Below are positions 1 to 8,758 of a DNA stretch of 64,000 nt, piece after piece (positions within the stretch are counted from its first letter, which is position 1; each line of letters starts with the position of its first letter). The notes below the pieces were generated by a model, which saw nothing but the letters and a program-made list of their open reading frames with translations, had not been told where the DNA came from and did not search any database. The translations under genes were made by a program, and so were the position numbers. Where the stretch lies: NCBI RefSeq assembly GCF_014207595.1, contig NZ_JACHGY010000001.1, positions 3,628,212 to 3,692,211 of the forward strand, in the 5' to 3' direction. This stretch comes from Algisphaera agarilytica (GTDB lineage Bacteria > Planctomycetota > Phycisphaerae > Phycisphaerales > Phycisphaeraceae).

Positions 1-126
1 GTCGTAGAGATCGTTGAGCGCGGGCAGACGCATCGCCAGTTCCATCGCGGGGCGGGCCGCCTTGATCAGCGAACGGCTCACGGGCGAACGATCCTCAGAA
101 GGGGCGATGCGGAAGGGGTGAGTCAT
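1..126 (-). CDS. N-terminus of an unidentified protein (gene runs off the window)
   Basis: A reading frame opens at an ATG at 126 on the minus strand and continues uninterrupted to the window edge, giving 42 residues that begin MTHPFRIAPSEDRSP. The piece is hydrophilic and then alternates short hydrophobic stretches ending in LPALNDLYD. That ending resembles the region before the acyltransferase domain in lysophospholipid acyltransferase/haemolysin-like proteins, but this is only a weak impression. The gene would be divergent from the membrane protein at 310. The 183 bases between them hold no other feature I can name. Confidence 0.45.
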   Translation of the reverse strand, partial: MTHPFRIAPSEDRSPVSRSLIKAARPAMELAMRLPALNDLYD

Positions 127-309
127 GCCTGCAAGTCCTGCCCAGTCGTGGTCCGGGTGCCCCGGTGGAGGCGGGGTCCGTGCTTACGTAAGGTACCTTG
201 AAACGGGTGTGCGGTCTGTCCGTAGACTCTCACTTAAAACCCTAATCCCCCTCACATCATTCCCACGACATAAAATGCACAAGGTTGATGACTGAACGGA
301 TACGATCCT

Positions 310-1056
310 GTGAGTATTGAGTTAGCTTCGGGTTTTCAAGCATTTGCGTTGCTCCACGCGATCACGGTGCTGGTCTGCGTGGCCGGGATTGTGGGGCTGG
401 TGCGGCTGGGGCAGCGCGAACAACGGCGGGGCCGAGAGCGGGCGTTCACGCTGAAGGTGGTGGTGGTCGGGCTGGTTTTCTGGACGTTCATGCAGGGCTA
501 TTACCTGCTGATCGAACAGGACTGGGCCGACAGCCTGCCGCTGCACGTCTGCGATCTCGCGGGCCTGCTCGGACCCGTGGCGCTGCTGACCCGCCAACGG
601 GTGCTGCGGACGACACTTTATTTCTGGGCGATGGGGCTGACGATCTGGGGGATGATCACTCCGACGCTCACCCACGGCCCCGAGCACATCCGGTTCTGGC
701 TGTTCTGGATCAGCCACGCCGGGGTGATCTTTTACGCGGTTTACGACTGTGTGGTGAATCGCTACCGCCCGTTCTTCGCCGACTGGGGGACGGTGTGTCT
801 GGTCACGATGGGCTACCTCGCGGTGGTCTTGCCGATCAACCTGGCCAACGAGGGATGGAACTACGCGTACATCGGCGACGTGGAGCTCGACGCCGCGACG
901 CCGTTAGCGCTGCTGCCGGATTGGCCGTGGCGCATCCTGGGCATCCAGGTGCTGGGCGCGACGATTTTTGCGCTGGTGTGGTTGCCTTGGGTGGTCTTGC
1001 GTTGGATCAGGCCGGATGAGTGTGGTAGGGAAACGCCCGAGTCATCTGCGATGTAA
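310..1056 (+). CDS. TIGR02206 (YwaF)-type integral membrane protein
   Basis: This 248-residue protein has about six or seven hydrophobic segments and almost no soluble domain. The segments run from residue 10 to about 232 and are separated by short loops. A central stretch around residues 68-90 reads LIEQDWADSLPLHVCDLAGLL. The pattern of acidic and His residues (LPLHVCDL) followed by WGMITPTLTHGP is typical of the TIGR02206/YwaF conserved membrane family, whose biochemical role is unknown. The start is a GTG at 310 and no in-frame ATG lies closer to the first membrane segment. The gene stands alone and its stop is followed directly by the strong promoter of the MFS gene. Family assignment is by recalled pattern, so moderate confidence. 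Confidence 0.7.
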   Translation: MSIELASGFQAFALLHAITVLVCVAGIVGLVRLGQREQRRGRERAFTLKVVVVGLVFWTFMQGYYLLIEQDWADSLPLHVCDLAGLLGPVALLTRQRVLRTTLYFWAMGLTIWGMITPTLTHGPEHIRFWLFWISHAGVIFYAVYDCVVNRYRPFFADWGTVCLVTMGYLAVVLPINLANEGWNYAYIGDVELDAATPLALLPDWPWRILGIQVLGATIFALVWLPWVVLRWIRPDECGRETPESSAM

Positions 1057-1068
1057 CGTTTGTAAACA

Positions 1069-1097
1069 TTGACAGCGGAGTTTGATAAACCTATTTT
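1069..1097 (+). promoter_or_regulatory. Sigma-70-type promoter of the MFS gene
   Basis: TTGACA at 1069-1074 is a perfect -35 box. A 17-base spacer separates it from TATTTT at 1092-1097 (4 of 6 to the -10 consensus). Transcription would begin near 1104. This rules out the TTG at 1082 as the start of the following gene and supports the ATG at 1157. Confidence 0.75.
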
Positions 1098-1156
1098 CGC
1101 AGAGTCTAAAACGGACTGTTGACTCCCTTTCTCCGAGACTCACCGAGACCCTAATT

Positions 1157-2746
1157 ATGAATGACCAAGCGATTTCGAGCCGAGAGGCCAAGTGGTTGTT
1201 TGTCACCTGTTTTATCTCGCTCATCGCGACGTCTTTCGCGTTCGGCACCCGGACGTTTTTCCTGGCCGACCTCAAGGGCGAATTTAATCTCAGCGACACA
1301 CAGTTCGGCGAGATCATCGGGGCGGGCCTCTGGCCGTTCGCGATCAGTATCGTGTTGTTCAGCCTGGTGATCGACCGCTTCGGCTACAAGAAGGCGTTGG
1401 TCTTCGCGTTTGTTTGCCACGCGGTGTCGGCCGTCGTCACGATCACCGCCACGGGTTACTGGGGGCTGTACGCCGGGGCGTTCATCTGTGCGCTCGCCAA
1501 CGGCACCGTGGAAGCGGTGATCAACCCCGTGGTCGCGACCATGTACCCCAAGGCCAAGACCAAGTGGCTGACCATCCTCCACGCGGGCTGGCCGTTGGGC
1601 CTGGTCATCGGCGGCTTGCTGGCCATCGGCGTCGGCGAGGGCGGGCTGCTCAACGGGATGTTCCCCGAAGAAAACATCTGGAAATGGCAGGTCGCGCTGC
1701 TGCTGATCCCGACCGTGATCTACGGCGTGATGATGATCCCCAGCAAGTTCCCCGTGAACGAGCGGGTCGCGGCGGGCGTTCCCTACCGCGCCATGCTTAA
1801 GGACGTCGGAGCGCTGGGCTGCCTGATTATCACCGGCCTGATTGTCTGGGAGCTGACCCGGGTCGCGCAGGGCTCGGGCTGGACCTCTCTGAATGACGAT
1901 GCGCTGCTTTGGCTGCGTATTGGTCTGACGGCGGGCATTACCATCGGGTTCACCGCCTACGCCCGTTCGCTGGGGGCGCCGATCTTCGTCTTGCTCACCG
2001 CAATGATGATCCCGCTGGCGACGACCGAGCTCGGGACCGACGGCTGGATCAAGGAACTCATGACTCCGGCGATGAAGTCGATCTTCAACGCCGACGGCGG
2101 CTGGGTGCTGATCTACACCGCGACGCTGATGATGATCCTGCGCTTCTGCGTGGGCCCGATTGTGAAGCTGCTGACGCCGCTGGGCGTGCTGATGGTCAGC
2201 TCGTTGTTCGCCGCTGCGGGCATCTACGGCCTGTCGATCGCCGACACCGCGATCGTGATCTTCATCGTCGCGACTATTTACGGTATCGGTCAGACCTTCT
2301 TCTGGCCGACGACGCTGGGTGTGGTTTCCGAACGCTTCCCCGAGGGCGGGGCGATGACGATCAACAGCATCGCGGCGGTGGGCATGCTCGGCGTGGGCAT
2401 CATCGGCGGGCCGCTGCTGGGCAACCTGCAGGACCAGCAGATCGACCGCTCGCTGGCGGCTCAGCCTGCACTCTATGAAGTCGTGATGGACCCCGAACCG
2501 CAGCAGAGTGTGTTCGGCGAGTACCGCAAACGCTCGGCCGACAAGATCGAGGCTTTGCCCGAGGAAGACCAGGCGACTGTCGAGACCACCATCAACGAGG
2601 CCAAGTCCAACGCGCTGGCCTGGGCGGCGGTTCCCCCGGTTGGCCTGGCGGTGTGCTACCTGCTGCTGATCCTGTACTTCAAGGCTCGCGGCGGGTACAA
2701 GCCGGTGGAGCTTAAGAGCGGTGAGCCTGCGGAAGCGGCTCACTGA
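1157..2746 (+). CDS. Major facilitator superfamily transporter
   Basis: The 529-residue protein has about a dozen long hydrophobic segments in two halves with a hydrophilic C-terminal tail, as expected for a 12-helix MFS permease. Family signs include the loop after helix 2 (VIDRFGYKKAL, matching the D-R-x-G-x-R/K-K signature) and the paired G-rich segments AGWPLGLVIGGLLAIG and GMLGVGIIGGPLLG. A periplasmic or cytoplasmic insertion near residues 430-480 (QDQQIDRS to TTINEAKS) makes it longer than the usual 400-450. The substrate cannot be read from the sequence; planctomycete relatives are often annotated as sugar or nucleoside carriers, which is inference. The start at 1157 lies 60 bases downstream of a consensus promoter; the frame is open further upstream to a TTG that overlaps that promoter. 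Confidence 0.85.
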   Translation: MNDQAISSREAKWLFVTCFISLIATSFAFGTRTFFLADLKGEFNLSDTQFGEIIGAGLWPFAISIVLFSLVIDRFGYKKALVFAFVCHAVSAVVTITATGYWGLYAGAFICALANGTVEAVINPVVATMYPKAKTKWLTILHAGWPLGLVIGGLLAIGVGEGGLLNGMFPEENIWKWQVALLLIPTVIYGVMMIPSKFPVNERVAAGVPYRAMLKDVGALGCLIITGLIVWELTRVAQGSGWTSLNDDALLWLRIGLTAGITIGFTAYARSLGAPIFVLLTAMMIPLATTELGTDGWIKELMTPAMKSIFNADGGWVLIYTATLMMILRFCVGPIVKLLTPLGVLMVSSLFAAAGIYGLSIADTAIVIFIVATIYGIGQTFFWPTTLGVVSERFPEGGAMTINSIAAVGMLGVGIIGGPLLGNLQDQQIDRSLAAQPALYEVVMDPEPQQSVFGEYRKRSADKIEALPEEDQATVETTINEAKSNALAWAAVPPVGLAVCYLLLILYFKARGGYKPVELKSGEPAEAAH

Positions 2747-2776
2747 CCCCGCGATAGTCGGAATCTACTGAACATG

Positions 2777-2809
2777 ACCCCACCGCTTCGCTGAAGCGGT
2801 GGGGTTTTT
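2777..2809 (+). terminator. Intrinsic terminator after the MFS gene
   Basis: A 13-base-pair perfect stem (ACCCCACCGCTTC paired with GAAGCGGTGGGGT) with a GCT loop is followed directly by TTTTT. It lies 30 bases after the MFS stop codon. The bases from here to the tRNA at 3005 contain no gene I can support. Confidence 0.9.
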
Positions 2810-3004
2810 ATTTGGTGATGGTGATCTGCCTCGGTCTGGGGTTTGATCTCGGAAGGACAAGAAAATCCGTGCGGGAGGTCTTGGGCGATGTCGGGCGGTT
2901 CTGCCGAGGACCGTGTCTCGGTCGCGTGGTGTGATCTCTGACCCCGTATCTCCTGCGGGGATGGCGGCGTTCTGGGGTTGCGTTAAACTATCCAATCCCA
3001 ATCC

Positions 3005-3088
3005 GCGGGCGTGGCGGAATTGGCAGACGCGCCAGATTTAGGTTCTGGTTCCTTAACCGGAGTGCAGGTTCGATTCCTGTCGCCCGCA
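3005..3088 (+). tRNA. tRNA-Leu (anticodon UAG)
   Basis: The 84-base sequence folds as a long-variable-arm tRNA. The acceptor GCGGGCG (3005-3011) pairs with CGCCCGC (3081-3087) and the discriminator is A3088. The D arm is TGGCGGAATTGGCAGAC. The anticodon stem CCAGA/TCTGG carries the loop TTTAGGT, so the anticodon is UAG and reads CUA/CUN. The T arm contains GGTTCGATTCC. CCA is not encoded and must be added. A terminator follows six bases later, so it is a single-tRNA unit. Confidence 0.97.
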
Positions 3089-3093
3089 TCAAA

Positions 3094-3129
3094 ACACCGC
3101 CCGGCTTTCATGGCCGGGCGGTGTTTCTT
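3094..3129. terminator. Bidirectional terminator between tRNA-Leu and the minus-strand exported-protein operon
   Basis: ACACCGCCCGGC (3094-3105) and GCCGGGCGGTGT (3113-3124) form a perfect 12-base-pair stem with a 7-base loop. On the plus strand it is followed by TTCTTT. On the minus strand it runs into TTTT (complement of 3091-3094), so it can stop both the tRNA transcript and the convergent operon ending at 3170. Confidence 0.88.
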
Positions 3130-3169
3130 TGGTGACGTGTTGGATGTCGTGCGAAGCGACCGGGTTGGA

Positions 3170-5224
3170 TCACTCGGCGGCGGGCATGGCGGAGGCGGCT
3201 TCGTAGCTTAGGCCGGAGTCGGTCATGATGACCTGACCGACCGCGACGCCGAAGGACGCCCGGATGTCTTCATCGGAGGGGATCACGGCCTTGATCTGCT
3301 CGACCAGTGCCTGATCTTCTTCCTCGGCTTGCTCTTCCATGGCCTGCACGATCTGCTTCTTGGCGTTGACCATGTCGGTCCGCCAGTCCTGGATGGCGAA
3401 GATGATGCCTTCCTGGTAGTTGAGCAGAGCGTCGCCCTCGCGGTACATCGCCGAGCCCAGCAGGCTGTCTTCCACCGCGGGCGGGTTGTTGATCGAGGTC
3501 AGCACGCGGGTGACCACGTCGGGCCCAACGCCCAGGACCAGGTTGTTCTGGCCGAGCATGAAGCCCATGGGCAACCCGGTGGTTTCCGATCGCAGGCCGG
3601 TGAAGCCTTGCTCGTCGACGAGCTGGACTTCATCTCCCATGCTGGGGGCGAAACGCTTGGCGGCGTTCATGACGTTGGTCCACACGTCGGCGTCGGCGAG
3701 GTCCCAAACGAACGCGACGGGCTGCATGGTCATCGTGGTTTCGACGGTCTTGAACGACTCGGTCTCGAAGTCGTATTCCTCGGTCTCGATGGTGATTTCC
3801 TGGGATTCAGTGGCGACGATGCTGTGCCGGGTGCCGAACGAACGCAGCAGGCTCGGGATGTCGGTCTGGATCTGGCTCTGGACGATCATGTTGCCCATCA
3901 TGACCTGCTGGGCTGCTTCGGGGCCGGCCATCTGCTGGACCGTGTCGAGGATGACGTCGTACAGCTTGCCCAGGTCGTAGGCGAGGTGGAAGTAGGACGC
4001 ACCGGCGGGCACCCAGGCGGGGGGCTCGGCGGGCAGCGTCTGGCCGTCGAGCGTGCTGAGCAGGCCGCGGCGGGGCGAGGGCATCGCGGCGAAGAAGTCC
4101 CAGCGGAGAGCGCCGTCGGCGAGGAAGGTCGAACCCGCCATCACCCCGAGGCTGTCGAAGCCCAGGACTTCCATGAGCTTGGTGTACTCCTCGGCGCTTT
4201 CTTCGCCTTCGTCGATCGCGATCGCCACACCGATGAGGTCCAGGAGTTTCTGGCCGTCGGCGTAGAACTCAACCAGGCTGTTCTCGCCGTCCACCGCTGC
4301 GGCGGCTTCCGGCACCGATAGGATGTTGGCGGCGAACGAGTTGTCGTTTCCGCCTTCGAGGCTCCCGAGGAAGTTGGCGAAGACCTCCTGGACCGAAGCC
4401 ACGTCGGTCGCCTCGTCCCAGTCGATGTCGCTGTCCGCGGCGATGAGTTCGCGGACCGCGTCGCCGGACTGCGGGAAGCCAATCGCCATGGCCATACGGC
4501 CCGGCGCTCGGGTCATGAGCAGGTGGGTCTCGTCGATCTTGACGTACTGGGCCTCGTCTTCCATTTTTTGGAGCTTGTCCCAGTGGGCTTCCTGTTGCTC
4601 GTCGGTCCATTCGTAGAAGTCATCGGGGGTGTCCCAGGTGACCTCGATGTCCATGCCTTCTTCCGAGGACGAGTATTGACGCACGGGCATGCCCGCGAGT
4701 TCGTAATCCAGACGGCGGGTGTCGTCGGCATCCTCGTTTTCTTCTTCGGCCTTGTCGATCGCGGCGTAGATCCGATCGATGTCGGCTTCTTCCATGTCGG
4801 CCCAGCCCAGCAGGACCATGCGGGGCAGTTCACCCTCACCACGCGGGTTGGCGACGAAGCCCATGCCCCAGCTGTTTTGAGCGATGGCAAGCAGGTCGTC
4901 GAGTGTGAAGCCGAACTCTTCGAGTTCCTCGACCATCTCGTTCCAGTCTTCCTGGTTGTTTTCTTCGATCAGCTGCATGACCTGGTCGAACTTCTCCTCG
5001 GAGAAGATGCGTTGGCCGGCGACGGTGTTGGCCCGCAGGTGTTCGAGGAACGCCTGGGTCTGGGGCATGCGCACCGCGAAGACGGTCTCGGCGGGCAGGG
5101 CTTCCCAGCCCGAGCCGGGCTCGGCCAGTGCGGGGGTGCTCAGAAACCCGGAAGCCGTCAGCGAAAACGCGAGCGCTCCGGCAGAGGCGCGACGGAAGGA
5201 GGTACGGAGGGGGTTGCGGATCAT
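3170..5224 (-). CDS. Large exported protein of unknown function
   Basis: The 684-residue protein starts with a clear Sec signal peptide (positive MIRNPLRTSFRRASAG, hydrophobic core, cleavage after ALA at residue 34). The mature protein is strongly acidic and lacks membrane segments. Its opening, ETVFAVRMPQTQAFLEHLR, and the recurrent pattern of helices followed by FAVQDW/VAFVWDLADADVW stretches recall planctomycete surface proteins of the DUF3352-like type, but I cannot assign it firmly. It is the last gene of a three-gene minus-strand set behind an HtrA-like protease (67-base gap) and a VCBS protein, so export and perhaps envelope quality control are plausible. The ATG at 5224 has a GGAA Shine-Dalgarno-like sequence. 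No catalytic motif was recognised. Confidence 0.8.
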   Translation of the reverse strand: MIRNPLRTSFRRASAGALAFSLTASGFLSTPALAEPGSGWEALPAETVFAVRMPQTQAFLEHLRANTVAGQRIFSEEKFDQVMQLIEENNQEDWNEMVEELEEFGFTLDDLLAIAQNSWGMGFVANPRGEGELPRMVLLGWADMEEADIDRIYAAIDKAEEENEDADDTRRLDYELAGMPVRQYSSSEEGMDIEVTWDTPDDFYEWTDEQQEAHWDKLQKMEDEAQYVKIDETHLLMTRAPGRMAMAIGFPQSGDAVRELIAADSDIDWDEATDVASVQEVFANFLGSLEGGNDNSFAANILSVPEAAAAVDGENSLVEFYADGQKLLDLIGVAIAIDEGEESAEEYTKLMEVLGFDSLGVMAGSTFLADGALRWDFFAAMPSPRRGLLSTLDGQTLPAEPPAWVPAGASYFHLAYDLGKLYDVILDTVQQMAGPEAAQQVMMGNMIVQSQIQTDIPSLLRSFGTRHSIVATESQEITIETEEYDFETESFKTVETTMTMQPVAFVWDLADADVWTNVMNAAKRFAPSMGDEVQLVDEQGFTGLRSETTGLPMGFMLGQNNLVLGVGPDVVTRVLTSINNPPAVEDSLLGSAMYREGDALLNYQEGIIFAIQDWRTDMVNAKKQIVQAMEEQAEEEDQALVEQIKAVIPSDEDIRASFGVAVGQVIMTDSGLSYEAASAMPAAE

Positions 5225-5291
5225 GGGAGTTCCGGGGTTAGAGGTGTGCCCGCGTGGGGTACTTCGAGAAACGCGGGCCTGATCGAGTGCG

Positions 5292-6305
5292 TCAGTCGGT
5301 TACTTCAGATTCACCGCCGGGTTGATAGGGCGGTTCCAGATACTTTACGCCGTTTTGCGGCTGGCTGGGGTCGTAGAGGTAGGCGTCGTGGTGAACCAGG
5401 AAGTCGCGCAGGTCTTGGGCGGGGATGCCGAAGGCCAAGCCGTTGAAGAACGTGAACCCCGCGCAAGCCACCCCCACAACTTCGCCCCGGGCGTTGAACA
5501 ACGGCCCGCCGGAGTTACCGGGGTTGATGCTCGCGTCGGTCTGCACAAATCGCAGGTGTCCGAGTGTGCGGGTGGTCGAGCTGACGATGCCCTGGGTCAC
5601 GGTGCGTTCCAGCCCCAGCGGGTTGCCGACCGCGAAGACCAGGTCGCCCACCGCGAGATCGTCGGCGTCGCTGATCACCACGTGCGGCGGTATCGGGCCG
5701 AGCTCGTCTTCATCCCATTCCATCTGCAGCAAGGCGAGGTCACGCAGCGGCTGCAGCGCTACCAGCCGGACGTCTTTCACCTCGGCCTTCTCGCGGCCCC
5801 GCTCGGTGGTGGTGGAGACGGTGACGGAGATGCGGGTCGCGCCCTCGACGACGTGGTAGTTGGTGATGAGGTGGCCCCGGTCGCTGATGACGAAGCCGGT
5901 GCCCAGGCCCGCGGCGGTGCGGACCAGGACGACGCCGTCGCCGAAGCGGTCGACGAGGGCGGGGATCGGCGCGGCCTCAAGTCGGCCGGTGGTAAAGAGC
6001 TCGCCTTCGCTGGCGGGGGCGGGCGCAGCCGAGGCGTCCTGGGCGACCAGGTCGAGCACCTGGTCGGCGGGGAAGTTTAGTACTTCGAACTGAAGGTCAA
6101 TCGCGATGCCGTTGTCGGTCTGACGCAACAGTGTGCCGGTGACCTGCCCGCCGCCGACAAGTGTGGCGGTGACCACCTGCCCGAGCAGCAGGTCGTCCGT
6201 TGGCTCGGCGTGAATAGGTGCTGTCGCGGTCAGAACCGCGGAGAGACACAGCAGAGCGAGCGAGGAACGCAGCCGGGGTTGTTTGAGAGTGGTCAAGAAC
6301 TTCAA
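5292..6305 (-). CDS. Exported trypsin-like (HtrA/S1C-type) serine protease
   Basis: This 337-residue protein has a Sec signal peptide (cleavage after HA-E near residue 33), a small beta-rich N-terminal part, and a chymotrypsin-fold domain from about residue 115. The catalytic triad is visible: His151 in TNYHVVEG, Asp189 in PLRDLALLQM, and Ser265 in NPGNSGGPLFN. It ends shortly after the protease domain, so unlike DegP/DegQ it has no PDZ domain, and its regulation must differ. The start appears to be a TTG at 6305 that overlaps the TGA of the upstream VCBS gene (TTGA), implying translational coupling. The likely job is periplasmic or surface proteolysis linked to its two exported neighbours; this is inference from position. 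Confidence 0.88.
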   Translation of the reverse strand: MKFLTTLKQPRLRSSLALLCLSAVLTATAPIHAEPTDDLLLGQVVTATLVGGGQVTGTLLRQTDNGIAIDLQFEVLNFPADQVLDLVAQDASAAPAPASEGELFTTGRLEAAPIPALVDRFGDGVVLVRTAAGLGTGFVISDRGHLITNYHVVEGATRISVTVSTTTERGREKAEVKDVRLVALQPLRDLALLQMEWDEDELGPIPPHVVISDADDLAVGDLVFAVGNPLGLERTVTQGIVSSTTRTLGHLRFVQTDASINPGNSGGPLFNARGEVVGVACAGFTFFNGLAFGIPAQDLRDFLVHHDAYLYDPSQPQNGVKYLEPPYQPGGESEVTD

Positions 6306-8620
6306 GGCTGGTCCTCCGGGAGGGTGTCGTTGGCAAGGTAGATCAGCAGGCGGTCGTGGCAGAGCATGGCGAAGTCCTGCCCGCCGTCGCCGTCGAGATC
6401 CAGGGAGATCACGCCGCGTGGCTCGCGGACGACTTCGTCGCCCCCGCCGCCGTAGGGGTAGGCGATGTCTTCGAACACCGGCCAGGAGAGCATCGGCTCG
6501 AGTTGACCTTCGCCGCTCAGGCCAAGGGCGGTGAGTTGATGCCGGATGTCGTCGGTGAACAAGGCGTCGTCACGGCCGTCGCCGTCGATATCCATCGTCG
6601 TGACGCGGTGTACCGTGGCGTCGCTCACGCCCTCGGGGCGGCCGGCGCGGGAGTCGAGGCTCTGCACGACTTCGAGCTCCTGCGGCTGCCCCTCGGTAAG
6701 TCTTGTCACGCCCGATGAAGTCGTTAGCAGCAGGCCCAGGTGTTTGTCCAGCGTCAACGACCGGCCGTAGGTTTCCAGGCGGGTGGTCGACGCCACACGG
6801 AGGACGCCGCCGTCGTCGGGTTCGAGGCGGTGGATCGCTCCGCCGCCTTGTTCGAGCGCGAGGGCCGAGCCGTCGTCAAGCAGGAGCAGGTCGGCGATGC
6901 GTTTGCCGTGAGGCAGCATGATTTGGTCCTGAGCAAACATCTGATCGCCGAGCCATTGGACGACGCCGTCGGTCTGCCACGCGATGCGGGGGGACGGGTC
7001 TTCCGCGTCGGCTGCGGGGTAGAACACGCGGAAATCCTCGAGCGATGCTTTGGACAGCCGGCTGGGGCTGGTGTCCTGGGCTTCTCCGGAAGCGCCATCG
7101 ATCGAGTTGACCAGACGTAATCCCTTGGTGAACTTGTCTGCGACGAGTAGCCGTTGGTGATCGAGCGCGATCACCTGTTCCGCTTTGCCGGCTTTGTCTG
7201 CGAAAGCAACGACTTCTAGTTGTTCAACGGGGAGTCGGCTGTCGTCGTTCAGGTCCTGGCCGACGGTTTGGATGCGGTGGAAGAATAAATCCTTGCCTGC
7301 TTTTTGCACGCACCAGACGGCATCGGGAGTCGTGCCGAGCCCGAGGATCGAGTATTCACCGCCATCGTCCGGTAGCGCGACGGGCTGGGGGAAAGTCAGT
7401 CGGCCGCCGGTCCAGTGCGAGGCGTAGAGGTCGTTGCTGTCTTCGGGCCAGAGCACCAGCGTGCCGGGTTGGCCGGGGAGTTCGTAGAGGGCCTTGATCT
7501 TGCCGCTCACGGGGTAGCTGTCGCCCGGCAGCCAGCCCGACGGTGTGTGGGCGTAGAGCGTGACACGCGGCTGGTTGGGGTCCGCCACCACGAGCGTTGG
7601 CTGGCCCTCCAGTGCCATCGAGGCCCACACCGCTTTTTCACCCCCGGGCAAGACCAGCGGTTCCTGTTTACCGAAGTCGGCCGTGTCGCCCTGCCCGATG
7701 CGGTAACGCCGCACCACGCCCTGCGGCGATGATTCGAGCACCAACAGCTCGTCCGCCGTATCGGGTCGGGCCAGCAACGACACCATGCTGACCCCGCGGT
7801 CGTGCAGGACCGAGGCGGGGCGGAACCCCTGGTCCGAGCCGGGGTACCAGCGGATGCTCTGGTTGCTTTGGCTGGTCCATTCGACGAGGTCGAGGTGGCC
7901 GTCTTCGTCGAGGTCGCCGAGCCACCAGTTCATCCGGCCGCCCGATTCGCGCGGCTCAAGCCATTGCGTGTCTTGCGTGACCGGCTCGTCCGGGTCGGCT
8001 TGGAGCGTCAGGGTTTGGATGCCCTCTTCGAAACTCACCAGGACCGTGGTCGAGCCGTACGTGGAGTGGGGGATGAGTTGCAACAGGTCGCCGACGCCCG
8101 AGACGCGTCCCGAGAGCAAATCCCATCGGCGGGCCGTCTTCCATGAAGACTCTTCCGTGTCCCAGGCGATCTCCACGAGTTGGTTCGGGTCGGAAACCAG
8201 CACGAGCAGGCTCGCGTGTTGGTCGCTGCCGTCGGGCGCAGCCAAGACCGCAACATCGATCGGGGGTTGGCGTACGGGGATTTCGACCAGGTCCAACTCC
8301 GGGGCCATGGGCAGGTCGTTGGCCTTGCCCAGGTCGTCCGTGGGGGTAGACGTGTTGTCGTCAGCGGCCGAGTCTTTGTCTTTCCATCCGTAAACATCCA
8401 GGCGAGCGTTGCGGATGTTGACGATCACGAGTTCTTCATCGCCGTCGCCATCCAGGTCGGCGGCCTGCATCCGGTAGGGCGTTCCCTTCTGCTCGATCAC
8501 CCGCATGCCCTGCCAACCCGCGAAGTCCTGGGCCTGAGTATTTCCCGGGGATAGGCCGATCGAAGCAGCCGCGAGGTAAGAAGACAACATCACCGCCTGA
8601 AGTCGAAGGGTTCGATGCAC
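6302..8620 (-). CDS. Secreted FG-GAP/VCBS-repeat protein
   Basis: From the GTG at 8620 the product is 772 residues. It opens with a signal peptide (VHRTLRLQAVMLSSYLAAAS then GLSPGNTQAQ). It contains several calcium-loop motifs of FG-GAP/VCBS beta-propellers, for example DLDGDGDEELV near the N-terminus, DLDEDGHLDLV, DIDGDGRDDALF and DLDGDGGQDFAML near the C-terminus. Such proteins bind calcium and usually act outside the cell in adhesion or ligand binding. The start at 8620 is chosen because GGGAG sits six bases upstream; the frame is open to 8767, but that longer version has no signal peptide at its end and overlaps the promoter and leader of aroF on the other strand. The stop overlaps the start of the protease gene by four bases. 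Confidence 0.85.
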   Translation of the reverse strand: MHRTLRLQAVMLSSYLAAASIGLSPGNTQAQDFAGWQGMRVIEQKGTPYRMQAADLDGDGDEELVIVNIRNARLDVYGWKDKDSAADDNTSTPTDDLGKANDLPMAPELDLVEIPVRQPPIDVAVLAAPDGSDQHASLLVLVSDPNQLVEIAWDTEESSWKTARRWDLLSGRVSGVGDLLQLIPHSTYGSTTVLVSFEEGIQTLTLQADPDEPVTQDTQWLEPRESGGRMNWWLGDLDEDGHLDLVEWTSQSNQSIRWYPGSDQGFRPASVLHDRGVSMVSLLARPDTADELLVLESSPQGVVRRYRIGQGDTADFGKQEPLVLPGGEKAVWASMALEGQPTLVVADPNQPRVTLYAHTPSGWLPGDSYPVSGKIKALYELPGQPGTLVLWPEDSNDLYASHWTGGRLTFPQPVALPDDGGEYSILGLGTTPDAVWCVQKAGKDLFFHRIQTVGQDLNDDSRLPVEQLEVVAFADKAGKAEQVIALDHQRLLVADKFTKGLRLVNSIDGASGEAQDTSPSRLSKASLEDFRVFYPAADAEDPSPRIAWQTDGVVQWLGDQMFAQDQIMLPHGKRIADLLLLDDGSALALEQGGGAIHRLEPDDGGVLRVASTTRLETYGRSLTLDKHLGLLLTTSSGVTRLTEGQPQELEVVQSLDSRAGRPEGVSDATVHRVTTMDIDGDGRDDALFTDDIRHQLTALGLSGEGQLEPMLSWPVFEDIAYPYGGGGDEVVREPRGVISLDLDGDGGQDFAMLCHDRLLIYLANDTLPEDQP

Positions 8621-8724
8621 GAAAGGCTCCCGAGAAGGATTTGCAGAACAGATAGACACGCACAGATTAAACCAATCGGGCGCTTGCGGTGACGTGGGTG
8701 AATCGATTTTTTTGCGATTCGGTA

Positions 8725-8752
8725 TTGACCTCGTCGCGTTTCGGGTAATACT
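8725..8752 (+). promoter_or_regulatory. Promoter of the aroF leader transcript
   Basis: TTGACC at 8725-8730 matches the -35 box at five of six positions. The -10 region is TAATACT at 8746-8752 (15-base spacer to TAATAC, or 17 to ATACTT). Transcription should begin about seven bases later, that is at or within a base or two of the ATG at 8759, so the leader ORF would be translated from a leaderless RNA. Confidence 0.6.
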
Positions 8753-8758
8753 TATGCC

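Noticed and set aside
1082-1156. TTG start for the MFS gene
   Set aside because: It overlaps the -10 box and would add a non-transporter tail; ATG 1157 fits the promoter.
1151-2743. Long minus-strand ORF of 530 codons opposite the MFS gene
   Set aside because: It is antisense to a clear transporter and its product is made of Arg/Gln/His-rich low-complexity sequence, as expected of a shadow frame in GC-rich DNA.
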